Shown here in pieces: positions 35,616 through 44,078 of a stretch of 64,000 bases of DNA. The notes under the pieces were generated by a model that was not told the DNA's origin, searched no databases, and saw only the letters and a program-made list of their open reading frames with translations. The stretch is from the NCBI GenBank assembly GCA_903928015.1, contig CAIYPF010000103.1, positions 107,977 to 171,976 on the forward strand, in the 5' to 3' direction. Every line of letters starts with the position of its first letter. Position 1 is the first letter of the stretch. The translations under genes were made by a program, and so were the position numbers. The stretch is from an uncultured Gammaproteobacteria bacterium. Its GTDB lineage: Bacteria; Pseudomonadota; Gammaproteobacteria; Pseudomonadales; UBA5518.

Positions 35616-36407
35616 ATGAGCGCCGAAGAACGTTGTCTGCTGAGCGGCGGGGACGCCGAGTTGCGTGTAGACGCGGCAGAGGGCGGTCGAATCAGCAGCT
35701 TGCGCATTCGCGGAGAAGAACTGCTGGTGTCTCGCGCAGCAGATCCTCTCGCGTGGGGGTGCTATCCGATGGCCCCGTTCGCCGGGCGTCTGCGCAACGG
35801 TGAGTTTCTCCATGGAGCCCACCGTTACGCACTGCCGAGGAACATGCCTCCGCACGCCATCCACGGCACGGTCTTCACGCGGCCCTGGGAGTGGGTCGGC
35901 GAGGATGCGCTGGCAACGGATCTTGCCAAGGACTGGCCATGGCCGGGACGCGTGGAGCAGCGATTCCGCCTCGAGCCCGACCGGCTCCGGGTCACACTGG
36001 AAATCCACGCCTCCGAACGGGCCTTTCCGGCCAGCGCGGGCTTTCATCCCTGGTTCCGTCGGCAGTTGGGGCAAGGCGGCCCCGTGCGCCTCGACGTCCG
36101 GCCAGGGTATCGCTACGTGTGCGACGAAACGGGCATACCCACAGGCGAACTGACGGACCCGGGCACGGGCCCCTGGGACGATATCTTCACCGGCTTCGAG
36201 CAGAACCCCGCTCTGGTGTGGCCCGGCGCTCTCCGCCTCGAGCTCCGCTCCGATCATGCGCACTGGGTGATCTACGACCGTCCCCTTCATGCCGTGTGCG
36301 TAGAGCCACTGACAGCCCCACCGAATGCCCTGAACGGGGCGGCGCATCTGGTCAGCCCGGGGAATCCGCTGCGCATCGAGATGGAGCTCCGATGGTCGGG
36401 AGCCTGA
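35616..36407 (+). CDS. aldose 1-epimerase family protein
   Basis: A 263-residue beta-sandwich protein of the galactose mutarotase/YeaD superfamily, cytoplasmic. The start is ATG 35616 because AGGGGAGA lies just upstream; an ATG at 35580 in frame lacks one. Conserved features are MAPFAGRLRNGEF, PPHAIHGTVF (His), AGFHPWFRR (second His) and VEPLTAPPNALN (Glu). These make up the catalytic His/His/Glu set of mutarotases. It is divergent from srkA with 83 bases between starts. Sugar substrate unknown. Confidence 0.85.
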   Translation: MSAEERCLLSGGDAELRVDAAEGGRISSLRIRGEELLVSRAADPLAWGCYPMAPFAGRLRNGEFLHGAHRYALPRNMPPHAIHGTVFTRPWEWVGEDALATDLAKDWPWPGRVEQRFRLEPDRLRVTLEIHASERAFPASAGFHPWFRRQLGQGGPVRLDVRPGYRYVCDETGIPTGELTDPGTGPWDDIFTGFEQNPALVWPGALRLELRSDHAHWVIYDRPLHAVCVEPLTAPPNALNGAAHLVSPGNPLRIEMELRWSGA

Positions 36408-36458
36408 GTGTCGCCGTGCCACTATGGACACGGGGCGGGGCAAGCGGGGAAGATTCGC

Positions 36459-36517
36459 CCCCGTTCCCGGGGTGATCTCCGGGTCGAAGCCCTTTCCCAG
36501 TCACCCATCCGGAGATC
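36459..36517 (+). promoter_or_regulatory. leader hairpins that could mask the crotonase ribosome site
   Basis: CCCCG/CGGGG (36459-36463 with 36468-36472) is followed by GATCTCCGG (36474-36482), which pairs perfectly over nine bases with CCGGAGATC (36509-36517). The second strand contains GGAGAT, the Shine-Dalgarno of the crotonase ATG at 36522. When folded, the ribosome site would be covered. The 114-base leader also has CGGGGC at 36431-36436 that could pair with GCCCCCG at 36457-36463, giving an alternative fold. Function is inference. Confidence 0.4.
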
Positions 36518-36521
36518 GGCC

Positions 36522-37286
36522 ATGTCCGATGAAGTCCTGCTCGAGGAAGCCGACGGCATCCTCACCATCACGATCAACCGTCCCGCCGCAAAGAACGCGA
36601 TCAACCGCGCAGTTGCCGAAGGCATCGCTGCTGCCATGGACAAGCTCGACGGCAGCCCTTCGCTGCGCGTGGGCATCCTTACGGGCGCAGGCGGTGTGTT
36701 CTGCTCCGGCATGGATCTCAAGGCCTTCCTGGGCGGTGATTTCCCCTCCGTCGAAGGGCGTGGCTTTGGCGGTCTGGTCGAGCGCCCCCCCGAGAAGCCC
36801 CTGATCGCCGCAGCCGAGGGCTACGCGCTTGCCGGCGGTCTGGAACTGCTCCTCGCCTGCGATCTCGCCGTCGCCAGTGAGACGACACGGCTCGGCATCC
36901 CGGAGGCCAAGCGTGGCCTCGCCGCTGCTGCAGGCGGCCTCGTGCGTCTGCCGCGCCTCGTGCCTTACCGCGTTGCGCTCGAGATGGCGCTGACGGGTGA
37001 CATGATCACTGCCGCGCGCGCCTACGAGCTCGGTCTTCTCAATCGCGTGGTGCCTGCAGGGGAAGCACTCTCTGGCGCACAAGCGCTTGCGCGGGCCATC
37101 GTAGCCAACGGGCCGCTCTCGGTGGCAGCGAGCAAACGCGTCATGCGCGAGCAGGCCAGCTGGTCGGCAGACGAAATGTGGGCCCGCCAGGACGCCATCG
37201 TCATGCCGGTGTTCGCATCGGACGATGCCCGCGAAGGCGCTTCGGCCTTTGCCGAGAAGCGCGCCCCGGCCTGGTCCGGCAAGTAA
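36522..37286 (+). CDS. enoyl-CoA hydratase/isomerase family (crotonase)
   Basis: A 254-residue crotonase that hydrates an enoyl-CoA in fatty-acid-type beta oxidation. The oxyanion-hole regions are GAGGVFCSGMDLKAF and EGYALAGGLELLLACDLAVA. The two catalytic Glu positions are kept (GGLEL and IPEAKRG). The C-terminal FASDDAREGASAFAEKRAP is standard. ATG 36522 follows GGAGAT. The HSD10-like SDR begins 42 bases later and is probably in the same operon; hydratase and 3-hydroxyacyl dehydrogenase are consecutive beta-oxidation steps. Confidence 0.9.
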   Translation: MSDEVLLEEADGILTITINRPAAKNAINRAVAEGIAAAMDKLDGSPSLRVGILTGAGGVFCSGMDLKAFLGGDFPSVEGRGFGGLVERPPEKPLIAAAEGYALAGGLELLLACDLAVASETTRLGIPEAKRGLAAAAGGLVRLPRLVPYRVALEMALTGDMITAARAYELGLLNRVVPAGEALSGAQALARAIVANGPLSVAASKRVMREQASWSADEMWARQDAIVMPVFASDDAREGASAFAEKRAPAWSGK

Positions 37287-37327
37287 TCCACACCTCCGCA
37301 ACCTACGACACCAAGGAGTCAGACAGC

Positions 37328-38098
37328 ATGGAGATTTCGGGCAAGACAGCAATCATCACCGGCGGAGCCTCCGGGCTCGGCGAAGCCACAGTACGTCGCC
37401 TCGCGCGCATGGGCGCCAACGTCGTGATCTTCGATCTCAACGCCGAGCGCGGCAACGCCTTGGCCGCCGAACTCGGCGCGAGCGTGATGTTCCAGAGCGT
37501 CAACGTGACCAGCGAGGAATCGGTGGCCGCTGCGGTTGCCGCAACCATGGAGCGCTTCGGCGCCATCCACATCTGCTGCAATTACGCCGGCATCGGCAAT
37601 GCGATGAAGACGCTGGGCAAGCAGGGCGTATTCCCGCTCGCCGAGTTCAACAAGGTCATCCAGATCAACCTGGTGGGCACCTTCAACACGCTACGTCTTG
37701 CAGCAGAGCAGATGGCCAAGAACGAGCCTGTGAACGAGGACGGCGTCCGTGGCGTCATCATCAACACGGCCTCGGTCGCAGCTTACGAAGGCCAGATCGG
37801 GCAGGCCGCATACAGCGCGAGCAAGGGCGGCATCGTGGGCATGACGCTGCCGATCGCGCGCGACCTCTCGTCCTACGGCATCCGGGTGAACAGCATCGTG
37901 CCGGGCCTGATCAAGACTCCGCTCTTCCTCGGTCTCCCCGAGCCTGCAGTGAAGGCGCTCTCGCAGTCCGTGCTGTTCCCGCAGCGTCTGGGCTCGCCCG
38001 ACGAAATCGCGCATCTGGCGATTGCGATCATCGAGAACGATTACATCAACGGTGAGTGCATCCGCATGGACGGCGGCATCCGCATGCAGCCGCGCTGA
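37328..38098 (+). CDS. SDR oxidoreductase, HSD17B10-like 3-hydroxyacyl-CoA dehydrogenase
   Basis: A 256-residue short-chain dehydrogenase. The nucleotide motif is TGGASGLG (11-18), the catalytic residues are S149, Y162 and K166 (YSASK), and the C-terminus is GECIRMDGGIRM. The acidic residue after the second strand (IFDLN) indicates NAD+. Wording such as NINLVGTFNTLRLAAEQM (here IQINLVGTFNTLRLAAEQM) and QRLGSPDEIAHL is typical of type-2 3-hydroxyacyl-CoA dehydrogenase. AAGGAG precedes ATG 37328. It is downstream of the crotonase and ends at a strong hairpin. Confidence 0.88.
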   Translation: MEISGKTAIITGGASGLGEATVRRLARMGANVVIFDLNAERGNALAAELGASVMFQSVNVTSEESVAAAVAATMERFGAIHICCNYAGIGNAMKTLGKQGVFPLAEFNKVIQINLVGTFNTLRLAAEQMAKNEPVNEDGVRGVIINTASVAAYEGQIGQAAYSASKGGIVGMTLPIARDLSSYGIRVNSIVPGLIKTPLFLGLPEPAVKALSQSVLFPQRLGSPDEIAHLAIAIIENDYINGECIRMDGGIRMQPR

Positions 38099-38109
38099 GT
38101 GAATCGACT

Positions 38110-38131
38110 GCCCGCGGCGCAGGCCGCGGGC
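38110..38131 (+). terminator. GC-rich hairpin between convergent genes
   Basis: GCCCGCGG (38110-38117) and CCGCGGGC (38124-38131) form an eight-base perfect stem with loop CGCAGG. It lies 11 bases after the SDR stop and is followed by GGTTTCCC. The U-run is short, so termination may be modest. It separates the SDR from the convergent crotonase (end 38144). Confidence 0.55.
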
Positions 38132-38143
38132 GGTTTCCCGGTG

Positions 38144-38935
38144 CTAACGGTCCACCCAGCAGGGCGGACGCTTCTCGATGAAGGCGCCTATGCCTTCCTT
38201 TGCATCCTCGGCTTGCAGGTTCGCCACCATCACCCCGGCCGCGTATCGGTAAGCATCTTCGAGACCCATTTCGCGCTGTGCGTAGAACGCCTCTTTGCCG
38301 ATGGCGAGGGTATGGCTGGACTTCCCGGCGATGGTACGGGCCAGATGCTCAACCGTCGCATCGAGCTCATCCGCTGCCACCACCCGGTTCAACAGCCCCA
38401 TGCGCCAGGCCGTGTCAGCGTCGATCATCTCGCCGCAGAGCAGCATTTCCATTGCATGCTTGTTGGAGAGGTTGCGCGACAGCGCCACCATCGGCGTGCT
38501 GCAGAAGAGTCCTATGTTGACGCCCGGCGTTGCGAACTTGGCTTCCCTGGCGGCAACGGCCAGATCACAACTGGCCACCAGCTGGCAGCCCGCGGCCGTA
38601 GCAGTAGCGTGCACGCGTGCAATCACTGGCTTGGGGCAGCGGACGATGGCCATCATCAGGTCTACACAGCCTGCCATCAGCGCTTCATGGAAGGCGGCAC
38701 CCGGATTGGCGCGGATCTCTTTCAGGTCATGGCCGGCACAGAAGGCCGGGCCGTTGGCGGCCAGCACGACCACCCGTACGGAAGGGTCCCTCGCCGCGGC
38801 ACGGAAGGCTCCACAGAGCGCTGCCATCATGGGCCCGGATAGCGCATTGCGTGCGGCAGGGTTGTTCAAGGTGATGCTTCGCACGCCAGCTGCATCGGCG
38901 ACGGCGACGAGTTCATTGTGTTCGGCAGGGTTCAT
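38144..38935 (-). CDS. ECHDC3-like crotonase family protein
   Basis: A 263-residue crotonase-fold protein starting at ATG 38935. It has [20 protein letters not shown] and [20 protein letters not shown], but at the two usual Glu positions it has Gln (GCQLV) and Gly ([12 protein letters not shown]), so it should not be a normal hydratase. This pattern matches the ECHDC3 group, whose reaction is not well defined. It may be an isomerase, thioesterase or regulator. It shares the family C-terminus [15 protein letters not shown]. It is divergent from the YcgN-like gene, 47 bases from start to start. Confidence 0.85.
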   Translation of the reverse strand: MNPAEHNELVAVADAAGVRSITLNNPAARNALSGPMMAALCGAFRAAARDPSVRVVVLAANGPAFCAGHDLKEIRANPGAAFHEALMAGCVDLMMAIVRCPKPVIARVHATATAAGCQLVASCDLAVAAREAKFATPGVNIGLFCSTPMVALSRNLSNKHAMEMLLCGEMIDADTAWRMGLLNRVVAADELDATVEHLARTIAGKSSHTLAIGKEAFYAQREMGLEDAYRYAAGVMVANLQAEDAKEGIGAFIEKRPPCWVDR

Positions 38936-38982
38936 GGCGCTCTCCGGTTTGCGCGATGGCGTGGCGCTGGCAGTATAGCGAT

Positions 38983-39438
38983 ATGGACCCTAACGACCCT
39001 CGCCCCTTCTGGGAGCGCAAGACCCTCGCAGAGATGAACCCCCAGGAGTGGGAGTCGCTGTGCGACGGCTGTGGGCTCTGCTGCCTCCAGAAGCTCGAAG
39101 ACGAGAGCGACGGCGTGGTCTATTTCACCGACGTCGCCTGCAAGCTGCTCGACCTCCAATCCTGCCGCTGCAGTGATTACCCGGGCCGACGGCGTCATGT
39201 CAGCGACTGCGTCTCGCTGGACGCCGCCGTCGTTCCGTCGATCGGCTGGCTTCCGCGTACCTGCGCGTATCGGCTTCTGGCTGAGGGAAAACCCCTGCGG
39301 CGCTGGCATCACCTTGTGTGCGGGGACACCCAGGCTGTCCATGCTGCGGGGATTTCCCGCTCGGGGCGTATGGTGTCTGAAGTCGATGTTCCGCTCGAAG
39401 ACTGGGAAGACAGGATCATCTTCCGCTCGCGCACCTGA
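38983..39438 (+). CDS. YcgN/UPF0260 cysteine-cluster protein
   Basis: A 151-residue cytoplasmic protein starting at ATG 38983. Eight cysteines cluster in the N-terminal half: C27, C30, C33, C34 (CDGCGLCC), C53, C61, C63 and C76, followed by [17 protein letters not shown]. This is the UPF0260/YkgJ-type pattern and probably binds zinc or an iron-sulfur cluster. It starts with the family's [11 protein letters not shown]. Function is unknown. It ends three bases before the convergent PhyH gene. Confidence 0.88.
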   Translation: MDPNDPRPFWERKTLAEMNPQEWESLCDGCGLCCLQKLEDESDGVVYFTDVACKLLDLQSCRCSDYPGRRRHVSDCVSLDAAVVPSIGWLPRTCAYRLLAEGKPLRRWHHLVCGDTQAVHAAGISRSGRMVSEVDVPLEDWEDRIIFRSRT

Positions 39439-39440
39439 GA

Positions 39441-40490
39441 TCAGGGACTGCAATCCCGATGCAACTCGACCGATGGCACCCGGTGCCAACTCGAGAGCTC
39501 CCCCTTCGCCGCCGCCTGTCTGTCCAGGCGGTCCCATTTCTGTCTGAGGAGCGTGGTGAACAGCCTCCCCCGAAATGAGGAATTGATACCCGGCCACGGG
39601 TTGAAGGGATTCAACCGGCTGTAGGCCCATATCTCCAGGCGCCGGGCGCCGGGCGCCGCGTTCCCCCGGCAGTGCATGCCGCAGGTGTCTGCCACAACCA
39701 GGGTGTTCGCCGGCACGGTGAATGCGCGCGGAGGCGGAAGTCCAAGTGAAGGGAGTTCGGCTTCATCGACGCGGAAGGACCCCTTCTCGCTGTACCCGTC
39801 GCGCAGACGCGAGGCAACCACGCTGCGGCGGTATTCCCAGCGCAACCGCGCGAGGCTCAGACGATGGGAGCCGGGCACGTAGGTGAAGGGCCCATGCCCG
39901 GCAGTGACCTCGTGGAGGAAAAACCAGGCTTTCACGGTGGGGTGGAAGGTGTCGGAGTGCAGGACCTTTTGCGGATCCGGCGATCCTTCGCGCACGCCGT
40001 TGCGAATCGACTGGACGTAATGAAGAGGCTCCGAATTGCTGGCACCGATGTAGCGCACAGCGCCGGCGAAGGGAGGGCGTGCGAGCAAGGATTGCAGAGA
40101 CGGCAGCGTCGGCAGGGTAACGTGGTCGAGCAGCAGACGATGGGTGAGGGTGTCGCCCTGTATGCACTCCCTTACTTCGCCAGAGGCACCGTACACCTCT
40201 CGCCTGAGGGCATCGAAATCCGCCGCAGAAAGCAGATCCGGGATCAGGACGAATCCGTCACGGGCATAGGATTCACGCAGCTCTTGCGACAACAGAGAGC
40301 GTAGCCAGAGACGTCGCCACGCCGTCATCGTGCGCGCTGTCAGAAGCCGCAACACATGCAGACCTGCCCGGTTCAGCAGAGCCGAACCGATGACGGGGTT
40401 GTTACGGAAATCGTGGCCGGATCCAAGCGGCGACAGCAGCCACAGGGGCCACCGTATCCATCGCCGTACAGAGTGCGTGTCGAGCTTCAT
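39441..40490 (-). CDS. phytanoyl-CoA dioxygenase (PhyH) family protein
   Basis: A 349-residue 2-oxoglutarate/iron oxygenase starting at ATG 40490. Iron ligands are H178 and D180 (LHSDTFH) and H273 (GMHCRG); R283 (GARR) would hold 2-oxoglutarate. The fold starts at YARDGFVLIPDLLSAADFDAL. PhyH proteins hydroxylate branched acyl-CoA or small metabolites. The N-terminal 75 residues are basic with a hydrophobic stretch (RWPLWLLSPLG), perhaps a membrane association region. It is divergent from the phosphotransferase gene, with only 62 bases between starts. Substrate unknown. Confidence 0.82.
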   Translation of the reverse strand: MKLDTHSVRRWIRWPLWLLSPLGSGHDFRNNPVIGSALLNRAGLHVLRLLTARTMTAWRRLWLRSLLSQELRESYARDGFVLIPDLLSAADFDALRREVYGASGEVRECIQGDTLTHRLLLDHVTLPTLPSLQSLLARPPFAGAVRYIGASNSEPLHYVQSIRNGVREGSPDPQKVLHSDTFHPTVKAWFFLHEVTAGHGPFTYVPGSHRLSLARLRWEYRRSVVASRLRDGYSEKGSFRVDEAELPSLGLPPPRAFTVPANTLVVADTCGMHCRGNAAPGARRLEIWAYSRLNPFNPWPGINSSFRGRLFTTLLRQKWDRLDRQAAAKGELSSWHRVPSVELHRDCSP

Positions 40491-40552
40491 TGCCGAAGAC
40501 TGCCGCAGCCGTCGGTGTCCTGTCGAGATGCAAGCTGGGTCATAATCGGCCG

Positions 40553-41548
40553 ATGAACATGGCGCATACCCCCTACGACGCCCAACTCGCTCCACTCCTG
40601 GAGCGGGCGTGCCGTGCGCTCAGCGAAGCCCATCCGGGCAGCGAGTGGACAGCCCGAGGGGAGGTTATGCAATGTCGCAAGTCTCGCGTGATCCCTCTCG
40701 TGGAGCGCGGCGGACGTCGGGGAGCAGGCCTCAAGATCTACAGCGATCCCCGCGTCGCCGAGCGCCAGGCAGCGGGGCTGCGCCTGGGAGCTGCCATGAG
40801 CAACTTCCCCGGCTGTGCGGCCCCCGTGCTCTACGCCCACGACGAGGACGCTGCATCGCTTCTGGTTGAATGGGTGCCTGCTCCACATCTCGAGTGGGTG
40901 CTGGTCAGGGCGGCAGTTGCACCCTCCCGGCATCGCGCCACATTGGTGCGTGTCGGGACCTGGCTGCGCAACTTCCACAGCCTCAGCGGGATTGACGATG
41001 CTCCCTTCGACGCTGCCCGTTACACAACCCTGCTCGCCGCCCGCATAGCCTCAGCCCCGGCAGGTGCCCGCGAGCTTGCGTCTGATGCCGTGTGGACGCG
41101 GAGTCTTCGTTGGCTGGAGTCCCGACTCGACAGGCTTGATGGTCGGCCAGTGCCTGTCGCCTGCATTCACGGCGATTTCACCTTCACCAACATTCTCGTC
41201 TCGCCAGAGACGGTCACGGGAATCGACATCTGGGCTGACCGGCGCCTTCCGCTGGTAGAGGATCTCGCCCGGATGTTTGTGTATCTCGCAATGGGAGATC
41301 TCTTTCCCCTGCGCGCGCGAGTAGGGCAGGTACCGCTCGGAGAGCGCCGGGCGCAGCAGTCGCTGCTCGAGGGCTATGGCGGACTCGACGAGCGCAGCAG
41401 CTCTGTCTGGGAGGCGATGGTGTGCTTCGAAGCCGTGGCGCGTTGGCTCGCGCTGAGCGACCGGCTGGCGCGCCGCAGCAGCCCGACGGAGCTCTGGAAG
41501 CGCGCGGGTGTACGCGGCGTGTTGACCAGCATCGTGGGGCGCGGGTAG
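40553..41548 (+). CDS. aminoglycoside phosphotransferase (APH)-family protein
   Basis: A 331-residue kinase-like protein starting at ATG 40553. The catalytic loop CIHGDFTFTNILVSPE and the metal Asp in GIDIWADRRLPLVEDLARMF are typical of APH/choline-kinase-fold phosphotransferases. The N lobe is divergent. APH-like proteins phosphorylate small alcohols or amines, or act on acyl or glycan substrates; the target here is not known. It is followed by the ferredoxin-CYP153 pair on the same strand and could belong with it. It is divergent from PhyH. Confidence 0.72.
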   Translation: MNMAHTPYDAQLAPLLERACRALSEAHPGSEWTARGEVMQCRKSRVIPLVERGGRRGAGLKIYSDPRVAERQAAGLRLGAAMSNFPGCAAPVLYAHDEDAASLLVEWVPAPHLEWVLVRAAVAPSRHRATLVRVGTWLRNFHSLSGIDDAPFDAARYTTLLAARIASAPAGARELASDAVWTRSLRWLESRLDRLDGRPVPVACIHGDFTFTNILVSPETVTGIDIWADRRLPLVEDLARMFVYLAMGDLFPLRARVGQVPLGERRAQQSLLEGYGGLDERSSSVWEAMVCFEAVARWLALSDRLARRSSPTELWKRAGVRGVLTSIVGRG

Positions 41549-41581
41549 GCTCGCCGCGCCCTCGTACCGAGCGACACATCC

Positions 41582-41902
41582 ATGCCCCGCGTGCTGTTCC
41601 TTAGCCATACCGGCGTCGAGTACCCCGTTGACGCGCATATCGGCGACAGCCTGATGACTGCGGCCCTCGATAACGCTGTTCCCGGCATCGATGCCGAATG
41701 CGGCGGCGGCTGCGCCTGTGGCACCTGCCACGTGTACATAGACAAGAGCTGGGCAGGACGCGTTGCGGCTGTGGCCGACATGGAGGAGGGCATGCTCGAC
41801 TTCGTTCACAAGCGCGAGGCACACTCCCGACTCGCCTGCCAGGTCACGCTTGACGATGCACTGGACGGTATCGTGGTGCACATGCCGGAATCCCAGTTCT
41901 AG
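41582..41902 (+). CDS. 2Fe-2S ferredoxin, putidaredoxin type
   Basis: A 106-residue electron carrier with the four cluster ligands C40, C46, C49 and C86 in the C-x5-C-x2-C...C arrangement (ECGGGCACGTCHVYID). MEEGMLDF and SRLACQVTL are standard for the bacterial P450 ferredoxins. It would deliver electrons from a ferredoxin reductase to the P450 that begins directly after its TAG. No reductase gene is adjacent. Confidence 0.93.
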   Translation: MPRVLFLSHTGVEYPVDAHIGDSLMTAALDNAVPGIDAECGGGCACGTCHVYIDKSWAGRVAAVADMEEGMLDFVHKREAHSRLACQVTLDDALDGIVVHMPESQF

Positions 41903-43177
41903 TTGCTCGTGGACACAGATCCCTGGGCTGACCATCCCTGCAGACCGGGCGCGGATGCCTGGTCGCTGCCCCTCGAAGATTTCGATGTCTCCAACCCCAG
42001 GCTCTTTGCCGAGGAGGCATGGGGGCCGTTCTTTGCGAGACTGCGGCAGGACGCGCCGGTGCATTACTGCAGCAGCAGTCCGTTCGGAGCCTACTGGTCA
42101 GTGACCCGCTTCGGCGACATCCGGTACGTCGACAGTCACCATGAGATTTTCTCCTCCGAGCCCACGATCCTCCTCGGCAATCCCCCCAAAGACTTTTATC
42201 TGCAGCCCGGCTTCATAGCCATGGATCCGCCGCGCCACACGGTCACCCGTGCTGCGGCACAGCCCGCGGTGGCGCAGGCAAACCTCCTGTTGCTGGAGCC
42301 TCTGATCCGGGAGCGGGCGGCAGCCATCCTCGAAGATCTGCCGGTTGGCGAGGACTTCGACTGGGTCGAGCGGGTGTCGGTGGAACTCACCACGCAGATG
42401 CTTGCCACGCTGTTTGACTTCCCCTGGGAGGAGCGGCGGCTACTCACCCATTGGTCTGACGTCGCTACATCAAGCCCGCGGAACCCCGGCGCCGCCAGGA
42501 TCAGCGCAACACAGTGGCGCGAAACCATGCGGGAGTGTCTTGAGCGCTTCAGCGCGCTGTGGGTTGAGCGGGCCTCGCGTCCGGCACGACAGCCCGTGGA
42601 TCTGGTCACCCTGCTTGCGCAGCACCCTGCGACCCGTGGTCTTACGCCGATGGAGTACCTCGGGAACCTCTTGCTGCTGATCGTTGGCGGGAACGACACG
42701 ACGCGTCACTCGCTGAGCGGAGGGGTGCTGGCGCTGCACCAGAACCCCGCGGAGTTCCGCAAGTTGCGCTCTGAACCGCGGCTCGTAGAGAGCCTCGTTC
42801 CGGAGATCATCCGCTGGCAGACGCCGCTCGCGTATATGCGGCGCACAGCTGTCTCGGACGTGGAACTCTGCGGTCAGCAGATACGTGCCGGCGACAAGGT
42901 CGTCATGTGGTATCTCTCGGGTAACCGCGACGCGGACGAGATTCCGGATGCGGAACGTTTCATCGTTGACCGTCCGCGCGCGCGGCACCATCTGGGTTTC
43001 GGCTTCGGCATCCACCGCTGCATGGGCAATCGCCTCGCCGAGATGCAGCTGCGTATCGCCTGGGAAGAAATCCTCAAACGCTTCGCCCGGATCGAAGTGA
43101 GGGGAGAGCCCGAGCGCGTGATGTCCTCATTCGTCCACGGCTTCGAGAGATTGCCCGTGCGAGTGCACCTGGCCTGA
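41903..43177 (+). CDS. cytochrome P450, CYP153 type (terminal alkane/fatty-acid hydroxylase)
   Basis: A 424-residue soluble P450. Heme Cys is C373 in GFGIHRCMGNRLAE, the I-helix oxygen motif is GGNDTT (262-267), and the K-helix ExxR is E301-R304. Segments such as FIAMDPPRH, SVELTTQMLATLFDFPWEER, PMEYLGNLLLLIVGGNDTTR and DKVVMWYLSGNRDADEI read like CYP153A enzymes. Those enzymes hydroxylate the terminal carbon of n-alkanes, fatty acids or terpenes. The start is TTG 41903 immediately after the ferredoxin stop; GTG 41909 is an alternative. The ferredoxin is its natural partner. Confidence 0.9.
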   Translation: MLVDTDPWADHPCRPGADAWSLPLEDFDVSNPRLFAEEAWGPFFARLRQDAPVHYCSSSPFGAYWSVTRFGDIRYVDSHHEIFSSEPTILLGNPPKDFYLQPGFIAMDPPRHTVTRAAAQPAVAQANLLLLEPLIRERAAAILEDLPVGEDFDWVERVSVELTTQMLATLFDFPWEERRLLTHWSDVATSSPRNPGAARISATQWRETMRECLERFSALWVERASRPARQPVDLVTLLAQHPATRGLTPMEYLGNLLLLIVGGNDTTRHSLSGGVLALHQNPAEFRKLRSEPRLVESLVPEIIRWQTPLAYMRRTAVSDVELCGQQIRAGDKVVMWYLSGNRDADEIPDAERFIVDRPRARHHLGFGFGIHRCMGNRLAEMQLRIAWEEILKRFARIEVRGEPERVMSSFVHGFERLPVRVHLA

Positions 43178-43186
43178 CGCCGCTTG

Positions 43187-43966
43187 TCAGAGGCCCGGCC
43201 AGCGAGGTTCCCGTTTTTCGAGAAACGCGCTCATGCCCTCCTTGGCGTCAGCGGTCTGGCTTGCACGGGCAATCATCAGCTGCGCGTACTCGAAGCACTG
43301 CGCGAGCGTCATGTCCTCCATGGCACGGAATGCCTTTTTGCCCAGCAGCAGCGCGGTCGGGGCATTGGCGAGCAGCTTGCCCAGAAGGGCATCGACCTCG
43401 AGGTCCAGACGTTCTGCGGTGACCACCCGGTTCAGCAAACCGAAATCGAGCGCGGTGGCGGCGTCGAAAGATTCAGCGGTGAGGCACATTTCCATCAGCC
43501 TGCGTCGCGGCACGAGGCGCATCAGGTAACTCAGGATCATCAGCGGAAAGACGCCAACCCGGGCCTCTGGCGTCCCGAAACGTGCGCCCTCCACTGATAC
43601 TGCAAGGTCACACATGCAGACGAGGCCCAGACCTCCCGCCATCGCGTGCCCGTTCACGCGAGCCATGAGAGGTTTGCCAAGCCGCTCCGCGGCAAGGAAT
43701 ACGGCAATGAAGGGGTGGGTGTCGCCGGCCCCTTGGAAGACACCGCCCCCGGTATCCCGCGCCTGTCGCAGATCAGCACCCGAGCAGAACGCTTTGTCTC
43801 CGGCGCCGGTGAGAACGACCGCGCGCACATCGGTGTCGACGGCGGCCCGCTCCAGTGCCGCACGCAACCCGATCAGCACGTCCTCGTTTGCGGCGTTGCG
43901 CTGATCCGGCCGATTGATGGTGATCCGGAGCACGCCGGCATCGAGGCTCAACAGTACAGCGGACAT
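43187..43966 (-). CDS. enoyl-CoA hydratase/isomerase family (crotonase)
   Basis: A 259-residue crotonase starting at ATG 43966 (MSAVLLSLDAGVLRITINRP). The first oxyanion region is TGAGDKAFCSGADLRQARDT and the second is NGHAMAGGLGLVCMCDLAVS. The first usual catalytic Glu is replaced by Gly (GGLGL), while the second is kept (TPEARVG). One-Glu crotonases include isomerases and some hydratases acting on branched or substituted acyl-CoA. It is convergent with the CYP153 gene and divergent from the serine hydrolase, 112 bases between starts. Confidence 0.85.
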   Translation of the reverse strand: MSAVLLSLDAGVLRITINRPDQRNAANEDVLIGLRAALERAAVDTDVRAVVLTGAGDKAFCSGADLRQARDTGGGVFQGAGDTHPFIAVFLAAERLGKPLMARVNGHAMAGGLGLVCMCDLAVSVEGARFGTPEARVGVFPLMILSYLMRLVPRRRLMEMCLTAESFDAATALDFGLLNRVVTAERLDLEVDALLGKLLANAPTALLLGKKAFRAMEDMTLAQCFEYAQLMIARASQTADAKEGMSAFLEKREPRWPGL

Positions 43967-44078
43967 CGGCTCACTCCGGCGCGGAAACTTCTCATGTGGG
44001 GCAGGGCCACTGCGGCAAGATTGCCCGTGTAGAATCGCCCCCTGATCGCAACGCAGTCAACACGGGGAGCGGGCCGCG

